DNA from: Ifrita kowaldi
Lineage: Eukaryota; Chordata; Aves; Passeriformes; Cinclosomatidae
NCBI GenBank assembly: GCA_013398055.1
Contig: VZRS01014851.1
Coordinates: 67,998-131,997 of the forward strand
Reading direction: 5' to 3'
Length of the DNA stretch: 64,000 nucleotides
Shown: piece after piece, positions 12,301 through 24,300 of the stretch
Layout of the letters: each line of letters opens with the position of its first letter
Numbering within the stretch: position 1 is the first letter of the stretch
Made by a program: the position numbers and the translations under genes
Notes under the pieces: model-generated
What the model was told of the DNA's origin: nothing
Databases searched by the model: none
What the model saw: the letters and a program-made list of their open reading frames with translations, nothing else

Positions 12301-15300
12301 CAAAGGGGTTTGAAACTGTAGAAGCAGCTTGTTTGGGGGTTGGATTTTTTTATAATTTGAAACCAAATCTGCCCCATCCCCCAGCTGTTAAAGCTTAGAA
12401 ATAATGAAGTCTTAACTCCTGACACTCTCCTGGAATTGCAGAAATTTAAGACCGATAACCTTTCCACCCAACTTTGTAAGTAGCTTTCGAGACTGAAATC
12501 TGCTGCTGGAGCTGCTCTTGTCTGCTGAGCCTGAGCCCTGGGCGGGTTTGTACAATAGGTTATGAACCCTCAGTAATAAGGATTTATAATGGGAATCCTG
12601 CTATATTCTTAATTATACTCCTGCTGCAGGGTGTCATTATAGTGCACTAATGCCCTCCATATGGCAGATAGCGTGCGCTTGGTTCTGTGTGGTTTTATTT
12701 AATTACAGACCTTTGTTTGAGTAACTGCACTGCTCAGAGTCTGAGGCCTGTGCAGGTGCACTGCAGGTCCTCTTCCTGGTGCTCAGGAATCACTGGTGAT
12801 TTTTAAACTGCCAGTTTGGGAAGGGGCCACAGAGGAAGCAGAAGACATCGACCCCACGCAAGGTGGGGAGGCCCTGGCACAGGCTGCCCAGAGAAGCTGT
12901 GGCTGCCCCATTCCTGGCAGTGTCCAAGGCCAGGTTGGACGGGGCTTGGAGCAACCTGGGACAGTGGAAGGTGCTCCTGTTCATGGCAGGGGGTGGGACT
13001 GGACGAGCTTTAAGGTCTCTTCCCACCCAAAGTGTTTGAGGATTCTGCAATTTTTAGTTCTCTCAGGGTGACCTTGCTGTGTCCTTGGCAGTCTCTGATG
13101 CTGCGTGCAGAGACTGAGAACAAACTTCTGCATTTGCATTGATAGTGACTGTAAGGTGAAGTTTGATGAAGCCCCTTTCAGAAAGCTCCAGGAGCACTGA
13201 GATGCCTCCAAGACTGGGTGAGTGCCACCCTGACAGAGTGATGGTCAGTCAGGTACTCTTCAAACAAGGCTCCTTCCCTGGATGTAGGTGCACAGCCCAC
13301 ATTGTGTGAAGCTCTTTATGCTGGGGACAAAAGCACCGGGGGCTGGTGTAATGGCCCTCAGTCTCTCTCAATGGATTTGTTGGCTTCAAACTTCAGCAGT
13401 GGCTCTGGAGAAGAAAAGTTGGAGAGATCAGTATGGGCACCATGGCTTGAATCCATCAGGGCAGGGGGTGGAACGGGGCTGGCTGTGGAGCAGAGCCTCT
13501 GCGGGGCCCCTGTGTGCCCTCAGGGAGGGGGATCACTGCCCTCTACACAGGTGTGGGCCCTGTCCACCTCTGGGTCCCTGCTGCTCCTGCAGGCTGGGAT
13601 CAGAGAAAAGGAAACGTCCTGCATCCGTGTAGGAAGCCATTGGCTGCTCCTGCCAGGTGGGGAGCTGCTGTGCAGGACTCTGGTGTGGAAATGTCTCCTG
13701 TCCTGCAGCAGGACAGACCTCGGCAGGCCACCAGGCTGGCTTGGCCTCGCTGGCCTTCTGCAAACAAATGCCTCTTCCTCTGCTAGCAGAACTCTGCTCG
13801 GGATGGTTTGTTTTGAGTCAGGTTCTGTTTTGGAGTCACTGGCCAGTTGCTATGTTCCCGTGGCCGCCTGCCTGCCTGGAGGAGCTCGCCCCTTCCCTGG
13901 CCCCGGCGGGACTCTCGGCCGCACCCAGCTCCTTTTTTCAGGGCATTTGTATCCTTCACCAAATGTAGGCAAATGTGAAAATAGATCCAAGAGCTCCAAT
14001 CCTGGTAACTGCTCCACAGCTCCTTCCAGTCCCATTCCTGCTATGGGGTTAATGAGGGACACTGTCCCATCCTTGCAGCCTTTCCTTCTCCCAGACCACT
14101 TCAGCTGTGCAGGAGTTTCTCCTTCCCTGGTGCGGTTTGAGAGCTCATTTACTCACCCTCACTGTCCCAGCACGGAGCCAGCTGCCCCTCTGCATTAGGG
14201 ATGACAGATATGGTTGTATTAATTTAGGAGGCGGAAGCATTTTGTGGTTTTATTTCTATGGGTGTAAAACAAATAAACTCCGCAGCACAACCAGAGATGG
14301 GCACTTGGTGCTTCAGTGGAAAAATACAGGTTAAGCCAAAACAAATCGGAACTGAGTGTTCAGGCTACAACTAAGTCTGAGCTGCAGCGCTATATTTAAA
14401 CATGGTATTTTTGTATTTTAATAATTAACCAGTGGGAAAGAACAGCCTAAAAAACTATAGTGTAGGCTATTTTCAAGGTATCTTCCCTTCAGCCCCATCT
14501 TCGTGCTGGAGTGCAGCTGAGGAAAGGCTGCAGAGGACAGGGATGCTCTAAAGCACTGGTTCCCTCTCCAGGTTTGTCCTTCTCCTCATTCTTCTCTTTG
14601 CAGCCTCCTAACAGTTAAATCAAGCTGGTGAGCCATAAACCCGTGTTTGAGGTGGTGTGTGAGTCTGTTTGAGGTGTTTGCTTTCTGTGGAGAGCCCAGG
14701 GCAGGGCAGGATTTCCCTCTGCAGTAATGGCAGTGGCTGGGACCGTGCGTAACCATGACCAGCACTTGGCAAAGGAGGGCTGTGAAAGGTAATCCTCTGC
14801 CACGTGATTGTTTCATTTCCATTCAGTTTTATATAGCACAAGGCAATTCTCTGCTTTTGAGGAAAAGGTCGTGGGTGTTTCAGTGCTGCAGAGGCACCTG
14901 CAAGTCCTCACGGCGATGTTGGGATTGCAGAGCTGGCTGTGCTGGGGGCTGAGCCTGGACAGCATCAAGTCTCTCTCAAATTAGGAGAGGGCAGCACGAA
15001 ACAAAGGAACTTGGCCTCAGAGTTAATTTGCAATTTGAATCCAGCTGGAGATTCCCAGACAAAGTACAAGAGCGGCTCCAGCTCAGAGATGTACCTTGTC
15101 CTGAAGTTGATGGACACCAATCTGCAAAGTTTAATGTCCTTAAACTTCTGGAGCTTGAACTGAATTGACCTTAAGACCCAAATTGAGCAGCAGTCACTCA
15201 GGGTTGTGGCAGTGTCCTAGAAATCCTCTGCCTGTCTGTGGAAGGGAGTAGAACAGCCAGTGCCAGAGCCCTTGGTGTTACCTGGGCATGGGGCTGGTTC

Positions 15301-18300
15301 TGCACCATCCCTCTATTTCCCTCCAGTCCTGCATGGCCATAATGTCCTGATGGTGCTTGAGGGCACTGTGGAATTCAAAGGTTTTGCTGGAGAGCATTTG
15401 CTGCTTTGGGGGTCAAAACCATCTGCCTTGGTGGTTCTTGCTGGAATGAATCCAACGGGGCTCAGGTGTCTCCCAGCAGTTCCAGCAAAGGTCATTTTCA
15501 TGTCCTGGCTCTGTCCAGGGGCCAAGGAGCAAGGAATACTTTTGCCTTAGGACAGGACCCATGTGTCCAGTGACTCCAAACCCCCCGTAACTGCAGTTTC
15601 TTTGTAGATCATACTTCCCTCTTCTGCTGTACGTGTTTGAATTCTGATTGTTTCCCCAGGCTGATTTTCAAATCAGGCATTAACCATACTTCAAACCCAG
15701 CAGAGCTGCTCATCTTCATGGTTTTCCAGGGGCAGAGGACCTGCATCCTTACAACTCACACAAGTGCTGTGTCCCTGGTGAGATTGAACACTGCAAGTGC
15801 AGTGCCCTCTGCTCCTTGCAGGCAGGAGGGGCTTCCTGGAGATCTGCCTTGGCAGGAGCCTTATAAGAGCTTTTTTTGTTTCACCAAAACCCCTTTCTGG
15901 TGGAGCTCAGCTCCAGGCTGCCCCAAGTGTGAGTGGCAGTCAGCTCCAGCCCCTTGCAGCATCCCCAGGAGCCCCTCACACCAAGGGGTGGCTGGGGACT
16001 CGTGCAGCTGCACCGAGCAGAGCATCACACTGGGAGCCAGGCAGGGCAGAGGCAGCCAGGGGTGAAGTCCAGGGAAACTTGGACTCCGTCCCCAAATATG
16101 TCCTTAAATGACCAGGAGAAAAAAAGTTGAGTAAGAGTTGAGGTTTATTCCCCCACTCTGTGGCCAGTCACTTTGCATTCAGCAGCAACCACTCAGAAGT
16201 GCCTTGCGGGGGTGTTTGCTTGGGAGATTTCTGTTTGGGAATCTCACTGGAGGCCCTTATTTTTTCTTTTCTCTTTTCTTCCTTTTTTTAATTTCTGCTC
16301 AGTTATGGATTGAAGACTGGAGTAAGCAACCAGCCCTGAGCCTCTCGAGTGTGGTGTTGCTCTTTGGGAAACAGTGGGGTTCAGTGCTGAGAGTACTGAA
16401 GGCTCTGAGCTGACGAGTTTGTCAGGTCCTTCCTCTTATGAACTAACCTGGTTGCTGTCAGTTCTCCCTCTGCACCACTGCACTGGAAATCTCAATTTAC
16501 AAATTCTGCTCAAGAATTGCTTGAAAAGTTTCTCTTCTCATTTAAGGAGAACCTTCTCTTGAAGGTTCACTGGAACTTGCAACTTGCATTAATTTATTCT
16601 TTTGTGTGTGCGGCAAATGCAGCCATTTCTATGCAGCTCCTTAAGTGGACTCAAACAGACCCATTCCAGCAGAGTTTGTACCTTTTCTTCCTCACTGCCT
16701 GAGGTTTGCCTGGAGCTGTAGACTGTGAATCGCTTCCGCCAGAGACGGAGCCATCTCCTGCTCCCTCTCCCGGGTCCTTCAGGCATTTGCCCCGTGATGT
16801 AGCTATCCCAAAGGATCTCTTTTCAAACCCTTTGGAAGCACCTGCTCCAGTGGGAGCACAGCTCCACGCATAGGGTTGGGAAATGCAGTGGTTTAAAAAA
16901 TAAATCAAGCCAAACCAAAAATGCCCAACCAACCAGAGTGTGGGGAAGCCGAGCTCCCAGCCTGCTTGCTGGGAAGGAGTTGGTGGCAGCATTCCTGCAG
17001 CTTCACTGCTGGTGTAGGGGGCTGTGTGCTCATACAGGGTGAGCTGAGGAGTTTGGGGCTCCTTCCTTACCCCCAGGCTGTGCTCCAGAGGGATGGTTTT
17101 GTTAAAGCTTTTTATTTCCAGGCACTGGCCAGTTGTGGAAGGGAAGGCTCTGCAGAGCCTCAATCTCTGCATATCCCTTCTGAGCCATCCATCCCAACAA
17201 AGACTTTACCCAGGCAAGGTGTTCAGGGTACTTCTTCTGGTTCAGAGTTACCTTAACATCCTTTTCTGGATTTCTTCAGCTGTCACGTGGGAGGTGAAAT
17301 CCTGGGCTGCCTTTGCCTTTTCCTGAGGCTTTATGAATAATGCAACTTGTGCTTTTTTTTATTTCCAGATTGAAAAGATCATGAGTTCCATCGGTGAAGG
17401 CATTGACTTTTCCCAGGAGCAGCACAGGATCTCAGGTAGTGTACCCAGCATGTATCTGTCTGTCCTGGCTGTGCTCTGCACACAAACAAGGTGCTGGCTC
17501 CTGTGTGTGGATCTCTGGAACCTGCTTTGGCCCTGGGAGGGAGAGGAATGCTCTGACACAGGAGGAGCAGACCTGGGTTCCCACATGATGCTCGATGCTG
17601 CTGCCAGCAATTTTAATTCTGCACTCCTTGGGAAGATTCCTTTAATTTTACAGAATGCAGCTGCAGGATTTTCCTCCCAGCTCTTTCCATGAGGGCAGCA
17701 GCTGTGCTGGGCAGGGCTGGATGGTGCCAGTGGTGGGTCAGTGTGGGTGCCATGGTGGCTGTGCCCTTTGGATGTGGTTAATCTGCCAGGTGTCTTGGAG
17801 AGGGTGATCCTGGGCATTCCTGAATGCACCTGCAGGTATCGATGCCCACTGAACAAAGCTCTTGGAGGACACTTAAAACGTGAGTTCCCTTCTCTGCCTT
17901 TGAATCGTGAGCAAAAGCAGAACTCAAGCTTGCTGGAGAGCTGCCACCACGAGGGATTGTGTCCTTTTAAATCCTTCACCTCCAGACTGCTGCAGCAGAA
18001 CAGCTCTGACTCCGGGTGGGCAGCAGCTCCTCCTGATGAGATGCTAATGCAGATCCGCACACGCAGCTCACATGGGCCGTGACAGAGCTCACCTCATCTC
18101 CATTTGTCACTCAGGTTTTTGCTTAGGTGAGGAGGAACCCACTGTTCCCAGTGGGAGTTTACCCTGATTCAGGCTCTGCATTCCAGGGTCGGGTGGCTTT
18201 GCAGAGGAGTTGAAGCTCTGTGTGGGTTTGTGCTCAGGCTGCTCTGACAGCCCTCCCTGCGCCGGGCCGGGCTGTGATGGATCGATAGCGCCAGGGAAAG

Positions 18301-21300
18301 GTCTGACATGGAGGGGAGAGGAGGAGCCAGTGCTCCTGCAGACCTGCAGCTGTGCAGGGAGCACTCAGCAAGATGGACACCCCGGAGCAGGTGGGCACAG
18401 GAGCTGCCGTGTCCTGGAGCCAGGGGTTTTCCCACGGGCTGCGCTCTGTCACGCTCAGTTTGGGATCCCTCATGTGCAGATTGTCTGCTGGGCACGTTCC
18501 CTGTTTGTCCCTCCTTTCCCTGGAGCAGGCAGAGCTCTGCCAGCCCCTCGCTGGGAGCTCCCACACATTTGGCTTTTCCTCCACAGGGCTTCGTGGGGCT
18601 GTTGTTGTGCTTCAGGTCATGGTGAATGTGCAGGGAGCTGCAGGGAGGTTCCCAAATGCCCTCTCATCCTTAAAAATGCATGAGGTTTGAGGATATTGGG
18701 GCTCCTGACTAGCTTGGGGTCTGGAAAGGTGAAATGCCTTGTTGGCAGTTCCTGTGGGGATAAGTGTGTTTGGAGCTGATTGTATGAGCAGTTACTGTGT
18801 ACAACTGTCTGGGGAAAGAAGCAGGTAAGGACTGGCAACGGCATCTTAGAGCTTGGGCAGCCAAGGAGCATCATCATTTTAGGGATACCAAACTCCACCT
18901 GCCCTTTTTCTTGAGGGAGTTTGGCCTTGGAACAGACGTTCGTGTCTCTCTGCACCAAATGTCCACGAGCAGTTGGGGTGATGTTGGTCCAGCACAGCCC
19001 ACACACTGATTTCGTCCTCCAGACAGGTGTAAACTTCACACTAAAGATCATTACTGAAACAGTAACACCTGAAAGCCCCTCCTGAACCCTGGCAGCCCCT
19101 TCCTCTCCGTGCTGTGGGACTTGGGAAGAGCCTTGCAGGAGGCACCGTGCTGTCCTTCTGTCCACGCAGCCTTGGGAATGCACTCATCATTCCAGCTCTG
19201 CCCACTGGTTCCCCCTCTGCCAGCTGCAGGCCTCTCAAAGGCAGGATTCCCAGAATGTGGAAGGATGGAGCTGAGAAACAGGAGTTTGTTTTGGTCAGAA
19301 GTTGTGATCAGGATCTTGCCAGGGGGCACAAGTATTGTGATTCTTCTGTTCTTGTATCATCCTTGTAACACACAAATATCAGATGTATTTGGGGCATCTT
19401 CGTTCTCAGCCTGGCATGTTTTGGGTGTCTGTTCTTCTCTTTTTAAAGGAAACCCCTCCATTCCCTCCCTCCAAATACTTCCCTCTCTTCATTTTGTCAA
19501 GACTTGAAAGGTTTTTGTAAACAGAAAACCTGCACTTGGTATCACTGTAGGTTTCCCTTTTAAAAGCAGAAATGCATTTACAAGTGCATGCAAGGCTGAA
19601 TAGAGTTCAGCCTTTTTAAAAATTAAATTCAGGAGCTCAGGAGAAGGAGCTGCTGTGGTTTCATTCCCTCTGCCAATACCCCAACAGCTCCCAGGAATGC
19701 TGTGGTAGGCAGCAGGCACTTCCTCACCTCTCTCTTGATAAATTAATTCTGAGCCAGCCACAAATCACTTGGATCTGTCGAAGCAGACCTGTGACATCAT
19801 TTTTTAAAACCCCCAAGCCATGTTGTCCATCATCAAGTAAATATCGAGGAGTCAGTGATTTCCACTGGAGAGTTACGGAGCCGCTGCCTCCCTCCCGGCG
19901 GGTGGGAGCGCTGGGAGGGGGGAGAGGATGAGGAGAAGGGAGGGACAGCGTGGAGCGTGGGGCTCGCCGGCTCAGACAAAGCCGCCGCCGCAGCCGCCGG
20001 CAGAGCGCAGGGACCGGCGGGGGAAAGGATGGAGGGGAGGATGGAGAGCTGGCGAGTGGGAGCTCCTGGCACACAGTCCGGGCTTAGCTGCTGCCCCGGA
20101 GCACGGGCTGGCTCAGGGGAGGGAGGCAGGAGCCTTTTGTGATCTCGGTGCTGCCGCGTGCACTGGAAGGACCGGCCGGCGCTCCCAAATACCGGCACAG
20201 GAGCAACCCCCTGGACCAGACAGCAGGAATTACCCCAGGAATCTGCAGGTGACACCGTGAGCTCTGTGTGTGCAGCCATTGCAGCACAGTGGGGAGGGAT
20301 GGCTGGAAGGTACCAAACTGCTTCAGCTGACCTGGAGGTTCAAAGGAAGCCAACGGGGATCTCCTGATCATCCTTTTCTTTGCATCCATGCTGGAAAGAG
20401 ACGTGCCAGGGAGCCTGAAAATCTGCCTGCCTTGCACAGCAAATTCCCTGATGAAAAGGAGATCTCTGAACTTTTTTTTGGTCATACTTAAGGTCTTGAG
20501 CTTTACTAGAGAAGAGTAACAAGTCACTGGACTCATCCCAGGGGTGAGGGAAGGGAGAGCTCATCTGCCAGGGCTCCCGTAGGTGTTGGGAGGAATCTCC
20601 TTTATCAGAGGCTGAGGGGAGGTGCCAGGGCATGGCTCGGACTTGAGCTGCTGCAGGAAGAGGAGAGGGTGTGCTTGCATTTGCTTTTTTCCTTTTGCCG
20701 TGGCTTGGAAGCAGGGAACCGAAATGCCTCCTTCCTGCAGAGCTGCTCCCTGTCGGAGCGAGGGGCTCGATGCGGTGGCTGCGCTCGGCCGGAGAAAATG
20801 AAGGGAAGGGCAAATCCAGGTGTGTGCCCAACACCTGGCAGGACCAGCAGCATTGGGTGAGAACCATCCTGGCTCTGCTGCCACGCGGTGCAGTGGTGGG
20901 GCTGGGCTCTCTGGGGCCAGCGTGCTGGAATGGCAAGAGGTCCGGGCAGCGTGCTGGAATGCCAAGTGACCGGATCGCTGGTAGAATGACAGAGCAAGGG
21001 TTGCCGGACGTGTGCTCGGGGTCCACGTAACATGGTAACGGCGAGACCAAGCCCCTGCCATGGTTTGCCTCTCTCAGGACTGCTGGGGAGGAAGAGCACA
21101 AGCCTTTCCTCTCCGCTGCTGCAGTCTGTGCTTCCTTTGTCTTGCGTGTCTTCCCGCGGACAGCCGCTCTGCCTAGACTCCTGCTGCCTTCCCGAGTGTC
21201 CGCCGTGTCCGAGCTGGCTCGGCTGCATGAGGCTGATTTCTCTTGGGCTGCTCCGTGCTCCCCGCTGAGCTGGGGCTGTGTCCAGAGGTGCGCGGATGAG

Positions 21301-24300
21301 AGGACTGGCACAGCTCCGCTCCCTTCCCTCGCACCTGCGACTGCCTGGGAATGCCTCGGGTGGAAGTTTGCTGCTCTCCTCCCGCCCCCTTCTGCTGAGC
21401 CAAGGAGTGGATCCGCATCCCCGTGGGGTTGGGCTTCATGTGTTTGCCTGGCGAGGAACTCGCGAGCCCTGACAGCAGTGCCTGTGAAATCAGCACCCCA
21501 GCAGCGCCTCTGAACCTTTGCCCGGGCGAGGAGTTTCTTTTCTGAGTGTGAACTGCGGTACAGATTTGCACCCGGAGCCCGCGGAGGCACTGCGAGCTCG
21601 TTGTCCATGCTCTGTGCCCACAAGAGGAATTGTCTGCCCGCTGATTTGTTGTACTCTGAGCATAATTTTTTGAGTTTCTTTATGGTAATGACTATGATGT
21701 GGCAATGCCATCTGTCCTCCTCAGAGTGCCGCTGCTACCGCCTGAACGGTTTCTCCCTGTTCAAGCGGCTGCCGATTCCTCTCTCGTCAGGTTCGCGGAT
21801 GCTGGAGCAGAGCGTTGGGGAGTGGCTGGAGTCCATCGGCCTGCAGCAGTACGAGAGCAAGCTGCTCCTGAACGGCTTCGACGATGTCCGCTTCCTGGTG
21901 AGTGCCCGCCAGGGACCCCGGGCTCTGAGGGATGGGTTGCCCAAAGCTTCCTGTGTTACCCATGCCCCATGTGGGCACCGGGCAGAGCCGAGTTCTGCCG
22001 CCTGGCACGATGGTCTTGGGGGGTGTAGATGGCTGGACAGGAGGAATAGATGAAGATTGTGTTGGGTCTTTGCGTTAAATTCAGGTGTTACTGGTTTTTT
22101 CACTATAATTTTGATAGAAATGTTATTTAATCTACTCCTGAAATCTTTATTATCCAATGTACTCCAGAAATGGGAACTGAAATTGGCTGGTGTTTTGATG
22201 GAAGCCCTGAGCAGTCTGTGCTCTGGGCTGTGAAGGAGGCAGCAGACCTCTTGTTGGAACTGTACTTGCTCAGAGCATGCAGGCAGTATGTTAATGAGCT
22301 GTACCTAATTGCATTGACACTGTTGGCTCTGAAACCTAATGGTGACGACATGGTAATGCTCAGCGTTGAGGGGTTTTGATAACCAGTGTCTAGAAACTTA
22401 AAGCTGCACGGTGTAAAAATCTGAGAATTCGTGGGGAATGATCAACTGCAGAGACAAAATCTTGGTGCTGCAGGAGGGGTTCTCCCTGCGTGGCTTAAAG
22501 AAATGCTTTTGGATGTGGGCTCCAAGTTTGGCAAATAACAAAAAATGGATGTAAACCTTCGGAAAAAATCATTTTGGCTAATGCAGCATCCTGCCTTGGA
22601 ACGGGAGCAGGGACATCTCTGGTGCTGGGGACAGTGCAGAGAGGTGACACCGGGAGGATGTGAGCTGGGTGAGGGGGTTTGGGAGCACACAGTGGCCAAT
22701 GATGGTGGGGAGGGTACGGGGGGCAGCTGGAGAGAGACAGGAAACTGGGAAAGGTCATGGATGGAGGCTCGAGGAAGCGCCCACCTGAGCAGCATCTCTT
22801 GGGCTACTTGAAGGCAGGGTGTAATTATACTTTAAAAAATGACATTATCCAGGAGGATAAATGTTGTTGGATCTATCCAGCTGTTCCTCCTGGTCTCCAC
22901 AGCAAGCAGCCGGGCCGTTTGCCTTCCCTTCACCTGGCAGAGCCAACACTCCCCTCCAGAGCTGGGGTTTGCTGTGGTTTTCACCCCGTGTCCCACCCAG
23001 GCAGTCCCAAACCCCAGCGGACTCTTGGCCAGGGATGGGGGAGGGTTCAGCATCCCTGTGTGTGCTGTTTGGAGATGGTACAACAAATTCAAATGAAATA
23101 ACCTTGTAGATCCTCTTGGGATCCCCTGCTGATGGATCTGTGGTCATTGTGGGGTCGGTGGCTGCTCTCACCCAGCAGTTGCAGATAAAACACCATTCCC
23201 TTGCCTGGCCAGGGGCCCTCTCATTTAGCTCAGAACTCCAGTAGCAAAGGTTCCTCTGTGTGTCCCTCTGTGTGATGGTGTTGGGTACGTGGTAGGATTT
23301 GCTCTCTTCACGGCTGGATGTTTTTCTGCCCTGTCCAGTGCTGAGTGGCTGCTCCCAGTGCAGCAGTTGGCTGCTGCTGGATTCAGGGGATGGGACACTC
23401 ATTTGCTCATTCCTCTCAAATTTAAAAGGTCAAATAATTTCACAAAGATTTCCTGCAAACCCCAGCTGATTTCCATTCTGCTGCTTGTCTCTTTTCCTAG
23501 GGAGTTGACCCTGGCACCCGTGCCAACCCTGGCTTTAAATCCACTCATCCCAGCCCTGAGAACTCTAAACTAATACATGAGCCCAGCAGGAAAGTTGAAT
23601 TATTTAGAATCTTTCCTTCTGAGGTGTTCCTTGCCTTCAGCTTCTGGTGTTGGGGGAGCAAAACCTTCAGACAGAGCACAAGTGAGGAACAAGTAGTTAA
23701 TTTGGTTCTAGTGGTGTTTTTGATGTTCTTGGATGAATTATTGAAACTGCTGTGAACACTCAAGCTGGGCAGAGCAGGGGCTCAGGATGCTGAGCTCTGA
23801 GAGCTGGGCTGCCCAGTCCTCTTCTTTGCACAACCGTTGCTTTATTGGCTGCCCCTTCCAGTCTCTAAGGGAGAATATTCCAAACTAAGTGTGTTACTTT
23901 CCTGGAGTTAAACAGTTTTTATGAAAGGATTAATCCTCCTTAGGGCCTCACTGTGTTCAATATTTCAAGGTCCAAAGAATGCCGGGTAATGGTTTGCAAA
24001 TCGCCAGGTGGGTTATGAGGTTAATTAAGTCTTAGTAGTCCAAACTAGGAAATTTGAGTCCTTTGATATGAAAACACTTTTTTTTCTGTGTAGGATTTTG
24101 CATTGCACTGCTCCCTGCTCAGAGAGCTGCAGGGTGTTCTGGTGTGCCAGGATGCTGCCTTTGCTCCGGGGTCCCCAGGTGCCTTTTGGGGGCAAACCAG
24201 GAGCTTTGCAGGAGCAAAGTGTTGAATGTGCAGGGACTGTGCAGCTGCAGAGCAGGGCAGCGTCCTAAAAGAGCCCTTTAATTACTGAGGACCATACTCA

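Larger units (their letters stand above)
6527..17368 (+). other. ANKS1A intron (10.8 kb) with one CR1 fragment
   Basis: No coding exon recognised. Contents are a CR1 LINE 3' end at about 12,860-13,046, a 40-bp imperfect tandem duplication at 12,231-12,305, and an AT-rich block at about 12,550-12,720 that stands out from its surroundings. A 298-codon open frame at 13,302-14,198 resembles no known protein and is treated as chance. Confidence 0.7.
17436..21790 (+). other. ANKS1A intron (4.4 kb) containing a candidate internal promoter
   Basis: The 5' part (17.4-19.8 kb) has no recognisable feature. From about 19,860 the sequence becomes GC- and CpG-rich, and the last 97 bases are an in-frame coding extension of the next exon, listed separately. 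A 29-bp tandem duplication lies at 20,918-20,975. Antisense open frames up to 427 codons across the GC-rich part are not credible genes. Confidence 0.7.

Noticed and set aside
13302..14198. 298-codon open frame on the plus strand in an ANKS1A intron
   Set aside because: No recognisable domain, composition like surrounding intron, and overlapping open frames in the other phases. It looks like chance.
20340..21623. 427-codon open frame on the minus strand
   Set aside because: It is the longest open frame in the window but runs antisense to the GC-rich internal ANKS1A region, has no recognisable domain and has low-complexity composition typical of chance frames in GC-rich DNA.
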